A stretch of DNA of 64,000 bases, from the NCBI GenBank assembly GCA_028293825.1, contig JAQGNY010000040.1, positions 186,001 through 250,000 of the forward strand, written 5' to 3'. This document shows positions 16,810-26,955 of the stretch, piece after piece. The notes under the pieces were generated by a model. That model had not been told where the DNA came from and ran no database searches. It worked only from the letters and a program-made list of their open reading frames with translations. Every line of letters starts with the position of its first letter. Within the stretch, counting starts at the first letter, position 1. The translations under genes and the position numbers were made by a program. This stretch comes from Verrucomicrobiaceae bacterium. Lineage in GTDB: Bacteria > Pseudomonadota > Gammaproteobacteria > Pseudomonadales > CAMLJR01.

Positions 16810-17763
16810 ATGTCTGCTGCACCGCGCACCGCTCCATTTTATATCGTGCTCAACGTTGGCTCTGGCCATGGCGATTCCGACGAAGCACAAACCGCCATCG
16901 GCAACGTGTTGACTGAAGCGGGTCAACCGCACGAATTTTTTCTGGCAAAAAATACCGACGACATTTCCACAATTGCACAACGCGCAGTGGTCACGGCACA
17001 AAAAAATAACGGCATTGTTATCGCTGCGGGCGGCGACGGCACCATCAATGCAGTGGCCCAAGCGGTGCTCGATGGCAATGTGCCATTCGGCGTATTGCCG
17101 CAAGGCACCTTTAATTATTTCGGACGCACGCACGCAATTCCAACCGACACCGTCGGCGCCACGCGCGCGCTATTAAATGCGACGTTGCAACCGGCGCAGG
17201 TGGGATTACTTAACGACCGCGTTTTTCTGGTCAACGCCAGTATCGGTTTGTATCCGCAATTGCTCGAAGACCGCGAAACCTACAAACAAAAATTCGGCCG
17301 CTTTCGCTTGGTCGCACTGTGGTCCGGTTTGGCGACGTTGCTGCGCGGTTATCCGCAATTGCGTTTGTCGATCGAACGCGACGGCAAAAAAACGCCGCTG
17401 CGCACGCCGACATTTTTTGTCGGCAATAACGCACTGCAATTGCAACAAATCGGAATTCCAGAAGCGGATGCGCAACCGCGCGGTTTTTTAGTGGCCGTTA
17501 CGCCGCAGCCGGTCAGCCGCTGGTCGATGCTCGGTCTGATTTTTCGCGGTGCGCGCGGAAAATTGGGCGAGGCAAATGCCGTTAATAGTTTTGCATTTAA
17601 AGAAGCAGTGGTGCGTTTGCAATTTCAATCGCAGCGTCGCATTAAAGTCGCCACCGATGGCGAAGTGTTGTGGATGGAAACACCGCTGTCGTTTCGTGTC
17701 TCGCCGCAACCGCTGCAGTTATTGATTCCCGCCGACAGTGACAAAGTGGTAGAGCAGCCATGA
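16810..17763 (+). CDS. Diacylglycerol/lipid kinase family protein
   Basis: 317 residues. The nucleotide-binding motif GGDGTINAVAQ is at about residue 75, preceded by IAAG and followed by PFGVLPQGTFNYF, as in DAGK_cat (YegS/LCB5) enzymes. A C-terminal sandwich domain follows with VATDGEVLWMETP. It phosphorylates a membrane lipid or diacylglycerol. First gene of an operon with a metallophosphoesterase and a PAP2 phosphatase. The stop overlaps the start of an 18-codon mini-ORF that bridges to the next gene. Confidence 0.9.
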   Translation: MSAAPRTAPFYIVLNVGSGHGDSDEAQTAIGNVLTEAGQPHEFFLAKNTDDISTIAQRAVVTAQKNNGIVIAAGGDGTINAVAQAVLDGNVPFGVLPQGTFNYFGRTHAIPTDTVGATRALLNATLQPAQVGLLNDRVFLVNASIGLYPQLLEDRETYKQKFGRFRLVALWSGLATLLRGYPQLRLSIERDGKKTPLRTPTFFVGNNALQLQQIGIPEADAQPRGFLVAVTPQPVSRWSMLGLIFRGARGKLGEANAVNSFAFKEAVVRLQFQSQRRIKVATDGEVLWMETPLSFRVSPQPLQLLIPADSDKVVEQP

Positions 17764-17816
17764 GTGCAGAGCACCAGTTGAGCGCGAATCCCACCTCAAC
17801 CGTGGAGCTGAAATGA
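17760..17816 (+). CDS. 18-codon bridging mini-ORF, overlapping both neighbours
   Basis: An ATG at 17760 overlaps the kinase stop as ATGA. The frame encodes MSAEHQLSANPTSTVELK and stops with a TGA that overlaps the metallophosphoesterase ATG, again as ATGA. The frame fills the gap exactly, as expected of a translational coupler that carries ribosomes across 50 bp. The peptide resembles nothing known and may have no function of its own. Confidence 0.45.
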   Translation: MSAEHQLSANPTSTVELK

Positions 17817-18631
17817 GCGTTGCGCTGCATATTTCCGATCCGCATTTCGGCACCGAGCAAGCGCCGGTGATGCAGGCACTATTGCAACTCGCGCACACAC
17901 AGACGCCAGATGTGTTGTTGCTTTCCGGCGATATCACGCAGCGCGCGCGCACTAAACAATTTCAAGCAGCAGCTAATTTTATCGCGCAATTACCCGCGCC
18001 GGCGCGCGTCATCATTCCCGGCAATCACGATATTCCGCTGTTTAATCTATGGGCGCGTATCGTAACGCCGTATGGAAATTTTCAGCGTGCGTTTGGCAGT
18101 GCGCTCGAAACCGAATTCGAATCACCAGATTTTTTGGTGCTCGCGATAAATTCAACGCGACCAACGCGACACAAAAATGGTGAAATTAATTCGCAGCAAT
18201 TGCAGCGCGTTGCCGAGCGCTTACGCAACGCAACGCCGCAGCAATTGCGCATCGTGATGATGCACCATCCGGTTTGCGCGATTGAGGAAAGCGATTTATC
18301 CAATCTCGTACACGGTTACGATGTCGCCATTCAAATGTGGTCGGCAGCCGGTGCCGATTTAATTTTGGGCGGGCATATTCATCTGCCGTATGTGCGCGCG
18401 CTGAATACTGTAAAACGCAAACTGCCGCGCTCGGTATGGGCAGTGCAGGCGGGTACTGCGCTGTCGCATCGCACGCGCGGCAAAGTGCCGAACTCGGTAA
18501 ATATTTTGCGCACGCAGACTATCGACAACGCGCCGCACACATCGATCGAGCGCTGGGATTTCGACGCAGCGACAACCAGTTTCGTATTGGTTGAATCGAC
18601 ATCGATTAAAACCGACCGCGCCCAACAATAA
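17813..18631 (+). CDS. Calcineurin-like metallophosphoesterase
   Basis: 272 residues with all metal-binding blocks in order: ISDPHFG, LSGDITQRA, IPGNHD, MMHHPV and LGGHIHLPY. Similar to 3',5'-cAMP phosphodiesterase (CpdA) or UDP-diacylglucosamine-type enzymes. GGAG is correctly spaced before the ATG inside the bridging mini-ORF. Co-transcription with a lipid kinase and a PAP2 phosphatase suggests a lipid or phosphate ester substrate, but a cyclic nucleotide cannot be excluded. Confidence 0.9.
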   Translation: MSVALHISDPHFGTEQAPVMQALLQLAHTQTPDVLLLSGDITQRARTKQFQAAANFIAQLPAPARVIIPGNHDIPLFNLWARIVTPYGNFQRAFGSALETEFESPDFLVLAINSTRPTRHKNGEINSQQLQRVAERLRNATPQQLRIVMMHHPVCAIEESDLSNLVHGYDVAIQMWSAAGADLILGGHIHLPYVRALNTVKRKLPRSVWAVQAGTALSHRTRGKVPNSVNILRTQTIDNAPHTSIERWDFDAATTSFVLVESTSIKTDRAQQ

Positions 18632-18633
18632 CG

Positions 18634-19290
18634 ATGCAACTTACAAAAAAACACGCATCGAATCTTATATTTGTTGCCGCGCTTTTTATTTTCATCTCCA
18701 TCGCCAGCGCTATTTCTGGCGATAACGCACTGACGCAATTTGACCACACCGTTTCCGACGCACTACAGCACGCATTACCTCTCGACCTGTTAAAAATAAT
18801 TGCCGCCTTTACGCATAGCGGTGATGGCAGCACGCGCACGCTTTTAACCATCGGCGTCGCGCTGTGGTTGGCGCAACGATATCGTTACACGCTAATGCTG
18901 AGTTGGTGCGGCGCGGTGGCCGGCAACGGCGCACTAAATCGATTATTGAAATTAATGTTTCAGCGCGTGCGCCCGCCGCACGAGCACGGCTTGATTGTCG
19001 AAACCGATTGGAGTTTTCCGAGCGGGCATGCCTCCGGCGCGATGGTCGCGTACGGCATGCTGGCATTTGTTTTAACGCGAGGGGTACGACCGGTTTGGCA
19101 CGCGCCGATTTATTGCGGCGCAACATTATTAATTTTAGCGATAGGGTTTAGCCGCGTCGCGCTGCAGGTACATTATTTCAGCGATGTGATCGCCGGCTTT
19201 GCGATTGGCGCGGTCTGGTTGATCGCCTGCATACAATTTTACGAATGGCTCAATCGCAAATTTCAGTTAAAAGCCGCAAGACCGCGTTGA
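18634..19290 (+). CDS. PAP2 family membrane phosphatase
   Basis: 218 residues, about six membrane helices. The three PAP2 phosphatase motifs are KLMFQRVRP, PSGHASG and SRVALQVHYFSDV, including the essential Arg and two His. It should remove phosphate from phosphatidic acid, undecaprenyl pyrophosphate or a similar lipid on the periplasmic face. It starts two bases after the preceding stop. The lipid kinase plus PAP2 pairing points to a lipid phosphorylation/dephosphorylation cycle. Confidence 0.9.
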   Translation: MQLTKKHASNLIFVAALFIFISIASAISGDNALTQFDHTVSDALQHALPLDLLKIIAAFTHSGDGSTRTLLTIGVALWLAQRYRYTLMLSWCGAVAGNGALNRLLKLMFQRVRPPHEHGLIVETDWSFPSGHASGAMVAYGMLAFVLTRGVRPVWHAPIYCGATLLILAIGFSRVALQVHYFSDVIAGFAIGAVWLIACIQFYEWLNRKFQLKAARPR

Positions 19291-19300
19291 AATAAATCGA

Positions 19301-19648
19301 TTACGACGAACGCCCGTCGAAATATTTAACCGCCACCGTATCCAGATCGAGCCCTTCCAAACAGCGAATATTAATCGCCGCCATCAGATTGCCTTTCGGG
19401 TCGATGCCCTCGCCGTGCGTGTGAATTCCGCAGTTGGCGCAGAAGCGATGTTGAATTACATGTTTATTAAACGTGTAGGTCGAAACATTTTCCGGCGGAG
19501 TTAACAACTTCATTTTTTCGCCGGCAACAAACCATAACAGAGAGCCTTTGCGCGAGCAGATCGAACAGTTGCACGCCATCGCGCCGGTGAGATCGCCCTC
19601 CACTTCGAATGCAATATTTCCGCAATGACAGCTGCCTTTATAGAGCAT
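19301..19648 (-). CDS. CENP-V/GFA domain protein (copy 1)
   Basis: 115 residues from the ATG at 19648 (GAGGAG upstream). Zinc-site cysteines: SCHCG at the N-terminus, CNCSICSRKG, and RFCANCGIHTH. The family is named for glutathione-dependent formaldehyde-activating enzyme, but most members have unknown activity. A paralogue about 1.5 kb away on the same strand shares the layout, with an HDOD gene in between. Confidence 0.88.
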   Translation of the reverse strand: MLYKGSCHCGNIAFEVEGDLTGAMACNCSICSRKGSLLWFVAGEKMKLLTPPENVSTYTFNKHVIQHRFCANCGIHTHGEGIDPKGNLMAAINIRCLEGLDLDTVAVKYFDGRSS

Positions 19649-19861
19649 CGTTGGTCTCCTCAATTTTTAATTTACGCGCGAAAGCGCGGCACTGCCGCGC
19701 ATGCACTTTTCTTTTTACACTGCCCGATTATACCGGCTGCTTTAGACACTAAAGCTATACACAACCGCGTTATAGGCCGGCCGTAACCGGCGAGCAGTGT
19801 AAATAAATTCGCAGTGAATATCTGCCTGCGGAGATTTAAAAAGAGTTTACAAAAAGCGGCG

Positions 19862-20686
19862 CTATAAAAACGCCGCGATATCGCCGGTTAAATCATTCAG
19901 CTCCGCCAAATGCAATTGCATTTTGTCGGTATCCAATTTCAACGCATGCACTATATCGACCGCGAGCGCTTCCATTAATTGATCAGGCGCAGCGCCTATA
20001 TCGAGTTGCGCGACCACTTGCTGGGCAAGATAAATCAGGCCGGCATAAACGGAAAATGGTTGTGCCGCGTTCGGCGAACTCTGATAGCGGATCGCATTGA
20101 CGATGGCGTCGGGAAAGCGCCAGCGATTCGCAAGCTCAGCACCGACATCACCGTAAGTGAAGCCAAATAAGGTCAGCTCCAATTCGGCGCGATTGCCGCC
20201 CAGCGCAACGCTGTTGTTGATATTTGTAAATTGCGTTGGATGCTCGGCCATGATGAGCAGATCGCCGATCTCATGCAGCAGGCCGCAGGTGAATGCAATT
20301 TCACCATCCTGCTTACACAGTCGCGCCAACCATTTGCTCGCCGCCGCAACGCGAAAGCTGTGCAGCCAGAATTTTTTTATATCAAAATTTTTCGGTGTGC
20401 GAAAACTATCAACAAAACTACAGGCGAGCACCAAGGTGCGCAGCGAATTAAAGCCGAGCACCATCACCGCTTCACGAATCGACGCCACTTTGCGATTGCC
20501 GCCAAATTGTGCGGTATTGGCAAGCCGCAATACCTTCGCGCTGATCGCCTGATCGAGAGCTATTTTTTTCGCGATGTCGTCGATGGCCGCGTCGGGCTGA
20601 TCGAAGGTGACGATCAACTCCTGCGCGACTTTCGGAATGGTGGGGAGTTGCTGACTTTTTCTAAATAGATCGTCGACTGCGCTCAT
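19862..20686 (-). CDS. HDOD domain signalling protein
   Basis: 274 residues. Opens with LPTIPKVAQEL, then LDQAISAKVLRLANTAQFG, IREAVMVLGFNSLRTLVL and GLLHEIGDLLI: a single HDOD domain over the whole chain. The HD pair is degenerate (HE), as usual in HDOD proteins, so no phosphohydrolase activity is expected. Such proteins act in bacterial signalling, often linked to motility or cyclic-di-GMP. GGGAG precedes the ATG. It is flanked by the two GFA genes. Confidence 0.9.
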   Translation of the reverse strand: MSAVDDLFRKSQQLPTIPKVAQELIVTFDQPDAAIDDIAKKIALDQAISAKVLRLANTAQFGGNRKVASIREAVMVLGFNSLRTLVLACSFVDSFRTPKNFDIKKFWLHSFRVAAASKWLARLCKQDGEIAFTCGLLHEIGDLLIMAEHPTQFTNINNSVALGGNRAELELTLFGFTYGDVGAELANRWRFPDAIVNAIRYQSSPNAAQPFSVYAGLIYLAQQVVAQLDIGAAPDQLMEALAVDIVHALKLDTDKMQLHLAELNDLTGDIAAFL

Positions 20687-20810
20687 TCGTAGCTCCCATC
20701 AATTTGCCGTTACAGAGCATAGAGCAGGTTTGCGCAACGTGCCGCTGTTGCGCGCAAGATTGCTCATAGTTAATTCCAAAGCAGTGACGCAGTGTTGAAT
20801 TACAATCTGG

Positions 20811-21194
20811 CTAAGTATCTTTACTCATATGCGCGAGCTTGTGCCCGTGCTGCTCCCAGTTTTGTCCATCGAACGGCTCGACAATAAAATCGGCGGGTAT
20901 CGGTTCGAGACAACGCACATTCACATCGACGCCATCGGGATTAGAACGCGGAATATAAAACGATTTAACGCCACAAATGTTACAGAAGCGATGTTGCGCC
21001 ACACCCGTATTAAAGGTGTACGTAGTTAGGCTCGATTCACCCTGCAGCAATTTAAATTTCGATTTCGGCACAATCAAATGCAGGAACCCGGATTTCGCGC
21101 AAATAGAACAATTGCAGTCCTCGCATTTAATCGGTCCCGATGCTTCGACCTCGAATCGAACAGCGCCGCAATGACAGCCACCTCTATAGAGCAT
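20811..21194 (-). CDS. CENP-V/GFA domain protein (copy 2)
   Basis: 127 residues from the ATG at 21194, preceded by GGAG; an upstream in-frame extension runs back into the lipoprotein gene and is unlikely. Cysteines lie in GCHCG, EDCNCSICAKSG and RFCNICGVKS. It shares the pattern of the copy at 19301 and probably arose by an old duplication. It ends with a charged tail HGHKLAHMSKD. Enzymatic role unknown. Confidence 0.88.
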   Translation of the reverse strand: MLYRGGCHCGAVRFEVEASGPIKCEDCNCSICAKSGFLHLIVPKSKFKLLQGESSLTTYTFNTGVAQHRFCNICGVKSFYIPRSNPDGVDVNVRCLEPIPADFIVEPFDGQNWEQHGHKLAHMSKDT

Positions 21195-21222
21195 ACTCAC
21201 TCCACTATTTTGGGATCTGATT

Positions 21223-22626
21223 TTATGGGGCCTGGTTAGACTCGATCGGGCTCGATTGCGTCTGTGGTGGCACATCCACAGCTTTGTACAATACGGCTTT
21301 TTTCTCGGGCGATATAACCGACAACGTAATTAGTTGTTTAATAAATTCGACGACGCGCGGATCATCAATATCGTTGTGATCGCGAATTAATTTTCTATCG
21401 ACACTAATCACCAAATACGGATTGCGACCAACCGAAGAGTTTTCCCGCTCCAAGGTAACGCCGGTAAACTGAATTTTACTGCCGGGCTTATCGTCTTCCC
21501 ACGCTGCTGCTGCACTTAACGCAGAGCCGATACTTTCACTGCTATTTAACGACGCTGCTTTATCGGCATTAACAGTGGGTGCCGGATACAGTTTGTGAGT
21601 TCGATACGGCGCAAAGTGTCCAACCGCATCGACATTGGTTTCGCTTTCCGAAATCGTTTCCTGGGTTTTTGTCGCCGCATTCCAACGCGTGGTGTCGCGC
21701 GTTTTTTCAAACAGTGTCGACACCCAGCGGCCGGCCGGAAATGCGTAGCGCGTTGCGTAATCGGCCTCAGAAGTGAGCACCGCCATCACCGGCATTTGCG
21801 AATTAAAATAAGTACCGCGCTCAGCCGACATATCGCTCAGCGTCGAAAATAATTGCGCCTGAAATGCCGGATTTATCAACACCACCAGATCGCCGAATTT
21901 ATCCACGTCGGCTTGAATGCCATCCGGTCCCGTTGTGCGTACAAAACGATTCGCCAGCATTTGCGATAACGCCGTGTGCAAAACCAAGCCGCCAAAACTG
22001 TGTCCGACTGAAACCATGCGCACCGAATTTTTGCCGCTGTCGGTACTTTCCTTATCGCGCTTCAATTGCTCGAGTCGGCTGAATACTTCGGTCACAGCGC
22101 CGTGGCCGACTTTTTCCGCAGTATTTTTGCGATCCCAAAAAGTGAGATTGTTAAGCAGCGGAATCGAAATCGATTCACCACGCCAACCCAAATAAACACC
22201 GGCAACAGTGCGCGCTGGTTTACCGCTCAACTGGCTTATATATTTTTCGTCTTCACTTAATTTTGCCAGCACTTTGCGAAAGGTTTCTATATTGCCATCG
22301 CCGGGCGCTGCGTTGTGCTGCCAGCCGTGCGCAAAAACGACGATCAATAAATCGTTACCCGCTGCTTTTTCCGAAAGCGTATCGACCACTGCAGCCATTT
22401 GCCGGCGATCCCATAGCTGGCCCTGGTCGTCGAACTCGACAAAACCGAGCAGGTAATTTGAACCATCCGCCAGCGATTCACTGCGAATCGCGCTTGTTGC
22501 GCAAGATGATGGCGCATCGAATTTGCTCTGACACAGTTCATAATTGGTGCGGTATTGTCGCGACGACGTGCAGCCTGAAATTAATACGCTAAAGCTCACC
22601 AGCAAAAATAAGTATCGGGTAAACAT
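21223..22626 (-). CDS. Alpha/beta hydrolase-like lipoprotein
   Basis: 467 residues. The signal sequence ends with lipobox LISGC, so it is anchored in an envelope membrane. LLIVVFAHGWQHNA provides the oxyanion strand and VSVGHSFGGLVLH the nucleophile elbow, indicating a serine hydrolase or esterase fold. An acidic residue and a His (AVGHFAPYRTHK) follow. The substrate is unknown. AGGA before the ATG. Downstream on the same strand come the GFA and HDOD genes, possibly one transcript. Confidence 0.78.
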   Translation of the reverse strand: MFTRYLFLLVSFSVLISGCTSSRQYRTNYELCQSKFDAPSSCATSAIRSESLADGSNYLLGFVEFDDQGQLWDRRQMAAVVDTLSEKAAGNDLLIVVFAHGWQHNAAPGDGNIETFRKVLAKLSEDEKYISQLSGKPARTVAGVYLGWRGESISIPLLNNLTFWDRKNTAEKVGHGAVTEVFSRLEQLKRDKESTDSGKNSVRMVSVGHSFGGLVLHTALSQMLANRFVRTTGPDGIQADVDKFGDLVVLINPAFQAQLFSTLSDMSAERGTYFNSQMPVMAVLTSEADYATRYAFPAGRWVSTLFEKTRDTTRWNAATKTQETISESETNVDAVGHFAPYRTHKLYPAPTVNADKAASLNSSESIGSALSAAAAWEDDKPGSKIQFTGVTLERENSSVGRNPYLVISVDRKLIRDHNDIDDPRVVEFIKQLITLSVISPEKKAVLYKAVDVPPQTQSSPIESNQAP

Positions 22627-22959
22627 CGCTAGCCATCCTGAGGATTAAGAAAACTGCATCGGTTGCATCGAATCTGTAGCGAACTTTAAAACTGAGCAAA
22701 GCGAACGCACGCTCGTGAAATCCACTGCAGCGGGTATTGCGGCCAGTGCGTACTATCCAATAAGTCGGGCGCAATTTTAATTATTTTTAATTAATAAAGG
22801 CACCAGCAAAATTAAAATTTGCTACCGCTATTTGGCCTGGGCTTGTTTGTTCACACGGTGCGAAGCCAGCAGTGTGTTAACTTTCAACACGACGTCGGTA
22901 TCGGTAAAGCACAGAGCATCCAATTTGATGCATGTTATTTTAAGAGCGGGGACAGTGTG
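22627..22959. other. AT-rich intergenic region
   Basis: About 330 bp between two divergent lipoprotein genes. It contains a very AT-rich stretch around 22770-22820 that may hold promoters. An open frame reaches upstream from the plus-strand gene but has no ribosome site. No RNA or repeat recognised. Confidence 0.5.
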
Positions 22960-23775
22960 ATGCGCGGCAATTTCAAGAAAGCTTTTACTCTGTTAATTAC
23001 AGTAATCGCCGCCGCTTCATGCGATCGCACTACGTCGACTGCAGGCTCGCAGGCACCATTTGCAGCGGAGGCAACAGCGACTTTGGCCAGTGCGAACTAT
23101 CGGCCCGCACTTGTGGCAGTGATTGCCGGCTCCTACTCGGGCACATGTCTAAAATATCCCGAAGGCACGCCGACGACAGGATCTATCGTGATCGACAAAA
23201 CCGGCACAGCGTCCGCGCCCGGTGCATCCGGTTCGCTGCTGGGCGCCATGGTGAACTTTACCTTCGATAGAAAATTTTCCGCGGGCAGCGTCGATAAGAT
23301 TTCGTTCACCACGGCTGATCTCAGTACCGATACCGGACTTTATATTGGGCTGGGTGATGGCAGCCTGGAGCGCGACAATAGCGCGAGTGCGCGCCAAGGA
23401 TTGGGTGTATCGCCCGGGTTAGCGTGTTCGCAGTCAGCACAAACACCTGCACTTAAAACTAAAAGTCTTTATGCCGCCGTGTCATCTTTTTTGGTCACAC
23501 CGAAAAGAACGGTTAATTGTGCGGCGGCGGGAGTGGCGACAAGTTTTAATTTTGAGGTTGCCGCCGATACGGCAAAAATCGGCACAGAAGCCTTTTCGCT
23601 AACTACTCATCTGCAACAGGAAACCGTCGGTGTATTACCGGCGGTGGGCTCCTTGGTCTATTCAATAAAAACAGATGACGGTCGCGACTTGTCGATTACC
23701 TTAGACGACAAAGGCAAGCTGTCGCTGCTCTCATTCAAGGATAAAGCCGGCAATCAATTTGGCTGCGTTAATTAA
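22960..23775 (+). CDS. Putative lipoprotein, unknown function
   Basis: 271 residues from the ATG at 22960. A basic N-terminus, hydrophobic stretch and Cys (IAAASC) suggest a type II signal. The mature part is rich in Ser, Thr, Ala and Gly and alternates strand-like segments, as in a secreted beta-rich protein. Three or four further cysteines (TCLKYP, LACSQ, VNCAA and the terminal GCVN) could form disulfides. No family recognised. Convergent with cusA. Confidence 0.6.
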   Translation: MRGNFKKAFTLLITVIAAASCDRTTSTAGSQAPFAAEATATLASANYRPALVAVIAGSYSGTCLKYPEGTPTTGSIVIDKTGTASAPGASGSLLGAMVNFTFDRKFSAGSVDKISFTTADLSTDTGLYIGLGDGSLERDNSASARQGLGVSPGLACSQSAQTPALKTKSLYAAVSSFLVTPKRTVNCAAAGVATSFNFEVAADTAKIGTEAFSLTTHLQQETVGVLPAVGSLVYSIKTDDGRDLSITLDDKGKLSLLSFKDKAGNQFGCVN

Positions 23776-23850
23776 AAATAAATTAACGCACTCATTTATT
23801 TTGCAGCACTTTTTTCCAAAACTTTATTTTCAGTGCTTTCTTTTCAGCGC

Positions 23851-26800
23851 TTAATTTTTTGATTGCTTGTTCTTTCTTAATAGACGAAACGCAGCCGGAA
23901 TTACAAACAGCGACAACAACGGCGCGGTGATCATGCCGCCCACCATCGGCGCCGCGATACGACTCATAATTTCCGAGCCGGTGCCACTACCCCAAAGAAT
24001 CGGCAACAGTCCAGCAAGAATAACGGCAACCGTCATCGCCTTCGGCCGCACGCGTTGCACCGCGCCGCTGCGAATCGCAGCATCGATATCGCTGTGATCG
24101 CGCTGCGCATGCTGCAAATAAATCAGCATCACCACGCCGAATTCCGCCGCCACACCAGCCAGCGCGATAAAACCGACACCGGTTGCCACCGACAAGTTGT
24201 AGCCGAGCAAATACAACAGCCAGACGCCGCCGGTTAATGCGAACGGCAGAGTCGCCATAATTAATAATGCTTCGTCGATTTTTTTAAAGGTGAAATACAG
24301 CAGCACAAAAATAATTAACAATGTCGCCGGAATAACAATTTTCAAACGCGCATTGGCACGCTCAAGAAATTCGAATTGACCGGAATACGCGATGCTCATT
24401 CCCGGCTGCAACTGCACATCGCGTGTTATTGCGACCTGCAAATCGGTCACAACTGATGTCAAATCCCGATCGCGCACGTCGATATAAACCCAACCGGTCA
24501 GCCGTGCATTTTCGCTTTTCAACATCGGCGCACCTTCGCTGATTTTAATTGTGGCGACAGTGCCGAGTGTAATTTGTGCACCGCCTTCGGTGACGATTAA
24601 TAAATTGCGCAATTTCTCCGGCGAATCGCGCAACTCACGTGGATAGCGCACATTGATTGGAAAGCGCGCGCGCCCATCGACGGCCTCTCCGATATTTTCG
24701 CCCCCAATGGCGCCGGCAATAATATTTTGCACGTCGGCAATATTTAAGCCATAGCGCGCGGCCTGGCCGCGATCGATATCAATATCGAGATAACGACCGC
24801 CGCGCAAACGCTCCGCCAATGCCGAATTAACACCGGGAATATTTTTGGAAATATGTTCAATGTGCGCTGCCACCTGATCGATTTGTGCCAAATCGTTGCC
24901 AGTGACTTTGATGCCGATGGGACTTTTAATTCCGGTTGCCAGCATATCGATTCGATTGCGAATCGGCGGCACCCAAATATTACTGAGACCAGGCACGCGT
25001 ACAGTACGATCAAGCTCTTCGATTAATTTTTTAGGCGTCATGCCGGCACGCCACTGCTCGCGCGGTTTAAATTGAATTGTGGTTTCAAACATTTCCAGCG
25101 GCGCGGGATCGGTGGCCGTTTCCGCGCGACCGGCTTTACCGAATACGCGCGCAACCTCCGGCACCGATTTAATCATGCGATCGGTTTGCTGCAATAACTG
25201 CGAAGCTTTACCGGCCGATAGTCCCGGCAATGCCGATGGCATGTATAACAAATCGCCTTCATCCAGTGGCGGTAGAAATTCACCGCCAAGATGCGTCAGC
25301 GGCCACAGCGTGGTCAGCATAATTAGCACTGCAATAGCCAACGTTGGTTTGGTATTGCGCAATACCCAATCTAATGCGGGTCTATAAATACTAATTAAAA
25401 AGCGGTTCAGCGGATTTTTATTTTCAGCCGGAATATTCCCGCGAATCCAATAACCCATCAACACCGGCACCAATGAAATAGCCAGTAACGCTGCACCAGC
25501 CATTGCATAAGTTTTCGTATACGCAAGCGGCGCAAACAGGCGCCCCTCCTGCGCCTGCAAAGTAAACACGGGAATGAATGAAAACGTAATAATCAATAAA
25601 CTAAAAAATAGTGCCGGCCCCACTTCAACCGCCGCATCGGCAATGACTTGCCAATGTGCATGGCCTTTTAGTTCGGCGTGTGGATTTTTTAAATGCCACT
25701 GTTCGATTTTTTTATGTGCGTTTTCGATCATCACCACCGCGGCATCAACCATGGCACCGACCGCAATAGCGATACCGCCGAGCGACATAATATTAGCGTT
25801 GACGCCTTGGTAGCGCATTGCAACAAAGGCACAGAATACACCGAGTGGCAGCGAAATTATCGCAACCAATGCCGAACGAAAATGGCCGAGGAATAACGCG
25901 CACACGACGGCGACGACGATAAACTCCTCGATTAATTTATTGCGTAAATTATCGATGGCGCGTTCGATAATTTGCGAACGATCATACGTAGTGACTATTT
26001 CCACCCCGGCAGGTAATGAGCTTTTCAAAGCATCGATTTTTTGTTGAGCTGCAACGATGGCTGCGTGCGCATTTTTTCCGCTGCGTAAAATAATTACGCC
26101 GCCGGCCACTTCTCCTTCGCCATCTAGCTCGGCTATACCGCGTCGCATTTCCGGTCCGCGCTGAATCGTCGCCACGTTGTTCAATGTAATGGGTGTGCCA
26201 TTGAAAACCGCGAGCGGAATTGCACGAAAGTCATCGAGCGTTTTTAAGTAGCCGGACGCGCGCACCATGTATTCCGCTTCGGCCATTTCCAGCACCGAGC
26301 CGCCGCTTTCCTGATTTGCGTTTTGAATGGCGCTGACGACTTTGCTCTGTGAAATTCCGTATGCGGCGAGCTTGATCGGATCAAGTACTACTTGATACTG
26401 TTGCACCATGCCGCCAATGCTCGCGACCTCCGCCACGTCGGGAATTGTTTTTAATTCGTAGCGCAGCAACCAGTCTTGCAGCGCGCGCAGCTGCCCCAAG
26501 TCGTGTTGACCGGTTCGATCGATTAATGCGTATTCATAAATCCAACCAACGCCAGTGGCATCGGGGCCGAGCGCAGTTTTAGCATTTTTCGGCAGCCGAT
26601 CCTGTACTTGATTTAAATATTCGAGCACGCGCGAGCGCGCCCAATACAAATCGGTGCCGTCTTCGAATAACACGTACACAAACGAATCACCGAAGAACGA
26701 AAACCCGCGTACCGTTTTTGCGCCCGGTACCGATAGCATTGTTGTAGTTAGCGGATACGTCACTTGGTTTTCGACAAGTTGCGGCGCTTGCCCGGGCCAG

Positions 26801-26955
26801 CTGGTACGAATAATTACCTGCACGTCGGATAGATCCGGCAATGCATCAACCGGCGTTTGTCGAATCGACAATACACCCCATGCAATTAAAACCAATGTTG
26901 CCAGCAATACTAAAAACCGATTCGCAATCGACCAACGGATAATTTTTTCAATCAT
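23851..26955 (-). CDS. cusA: Cus-type copper/silver RND efflux pump
   Basis: 1034 residues from the ATG at 26955 (GGAG upstream), overlapping the adaptor gene end by 8 bp. Of the heavy-metal (HME) RND class: [17 protein letters not shown] carries the TM4 acidic residue. The metal-relay methionines of CusA are retained in [23 protein letters not shown] and [19 protein letters not shown]. It should expel Cu(I)/Ag(I) from periplasm and cytoplasm. Last gene of the operon (Cys-rich protein, cusC, cusB, cusA). Confidence 0.93.
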   Translation of the reverse strand: MIEKIIRWSIANRFLVLLATLVLIAWGVLSIRQTPVDALPDLSDVQVIIRTSWPGQAPQLVENQVTYPLTTTMLSVPGAKTVRGFSFFGDSFVYVLFEDGTDLYWARSRVLEYLNQVQDRLPKNAKTALGPDATGVGWIYEYALIDRTGQHDLGQLRALQDWLLRYELKTIPDVAEVASIGGMVQQYQVVLDPIKLAAYGISQSKVVSAIQNANQESGGSVLEMAEAEYMVRASGYLKTLDDFRAIPLAVFNGTPITLNNVATIQRGPEMRRGIAELDGEGEVAGGVIILRSGKNAHAAIVAAQQKIDALKSSLPAGVEIVTTYDRSQIIERAIDNLRNKLIEEFIVVAVVCALFLGHFRSALVAIISLPLGVFCAFVAMRYQGVNANIMSLGGIAIAVGAMVDAAVVMIENAHKKIEQWHLKNPHAELKGHAHWQVIADAAVEVGPALFFSLLIITFSFIPVFTLQAQEGRLFAPLAYTKTYAMAGAALLAISLVPVLMGYWIRGNIPAENKNPLNRFLISIYRPALDWVLRNTKPTLAIAVLIMLTTLWPLTHLGGEFLPPLDEGDLLYMPSALPGLSAGKASQLLQQTDRMIKSVPEVARVFGKAGRAETATDPAPLEMFETTIQFKPREQWRAGMTPKKLIEELDRTVRVPGLSNIWVPPIRNRIDMLATGIKSPIGIKVTGNDLAQIDQVAAHIEHISKNIPGVNSALAERLRGGRYLDIDIDRGQAARYGLNIADVQNIIAGAIGGENIGEAVDGRARFPINVRYPRELRDSPEKLRNLLIVTEGGAQITLGTVATIKISEGAPMLKSENARLTGWVYIDVRDRDLTSVVTDLQVAITRDVQLQPGMSIAYSGQFEFLERANARLKIVIPATLLIIFVLLYFTFKKIDEALLIMATLPFALTGGVWLLYLLGYNLSVATGVGFIALAGVAAEFGVVMLIYLQHAQRDHSDIDAAIRSGAVQRVRPKAMTVAVILAGLLPILWGSGTGSEIMSRIAAPMVGGMITAPLLSLFVIPAAFRLLRKNKQSKN

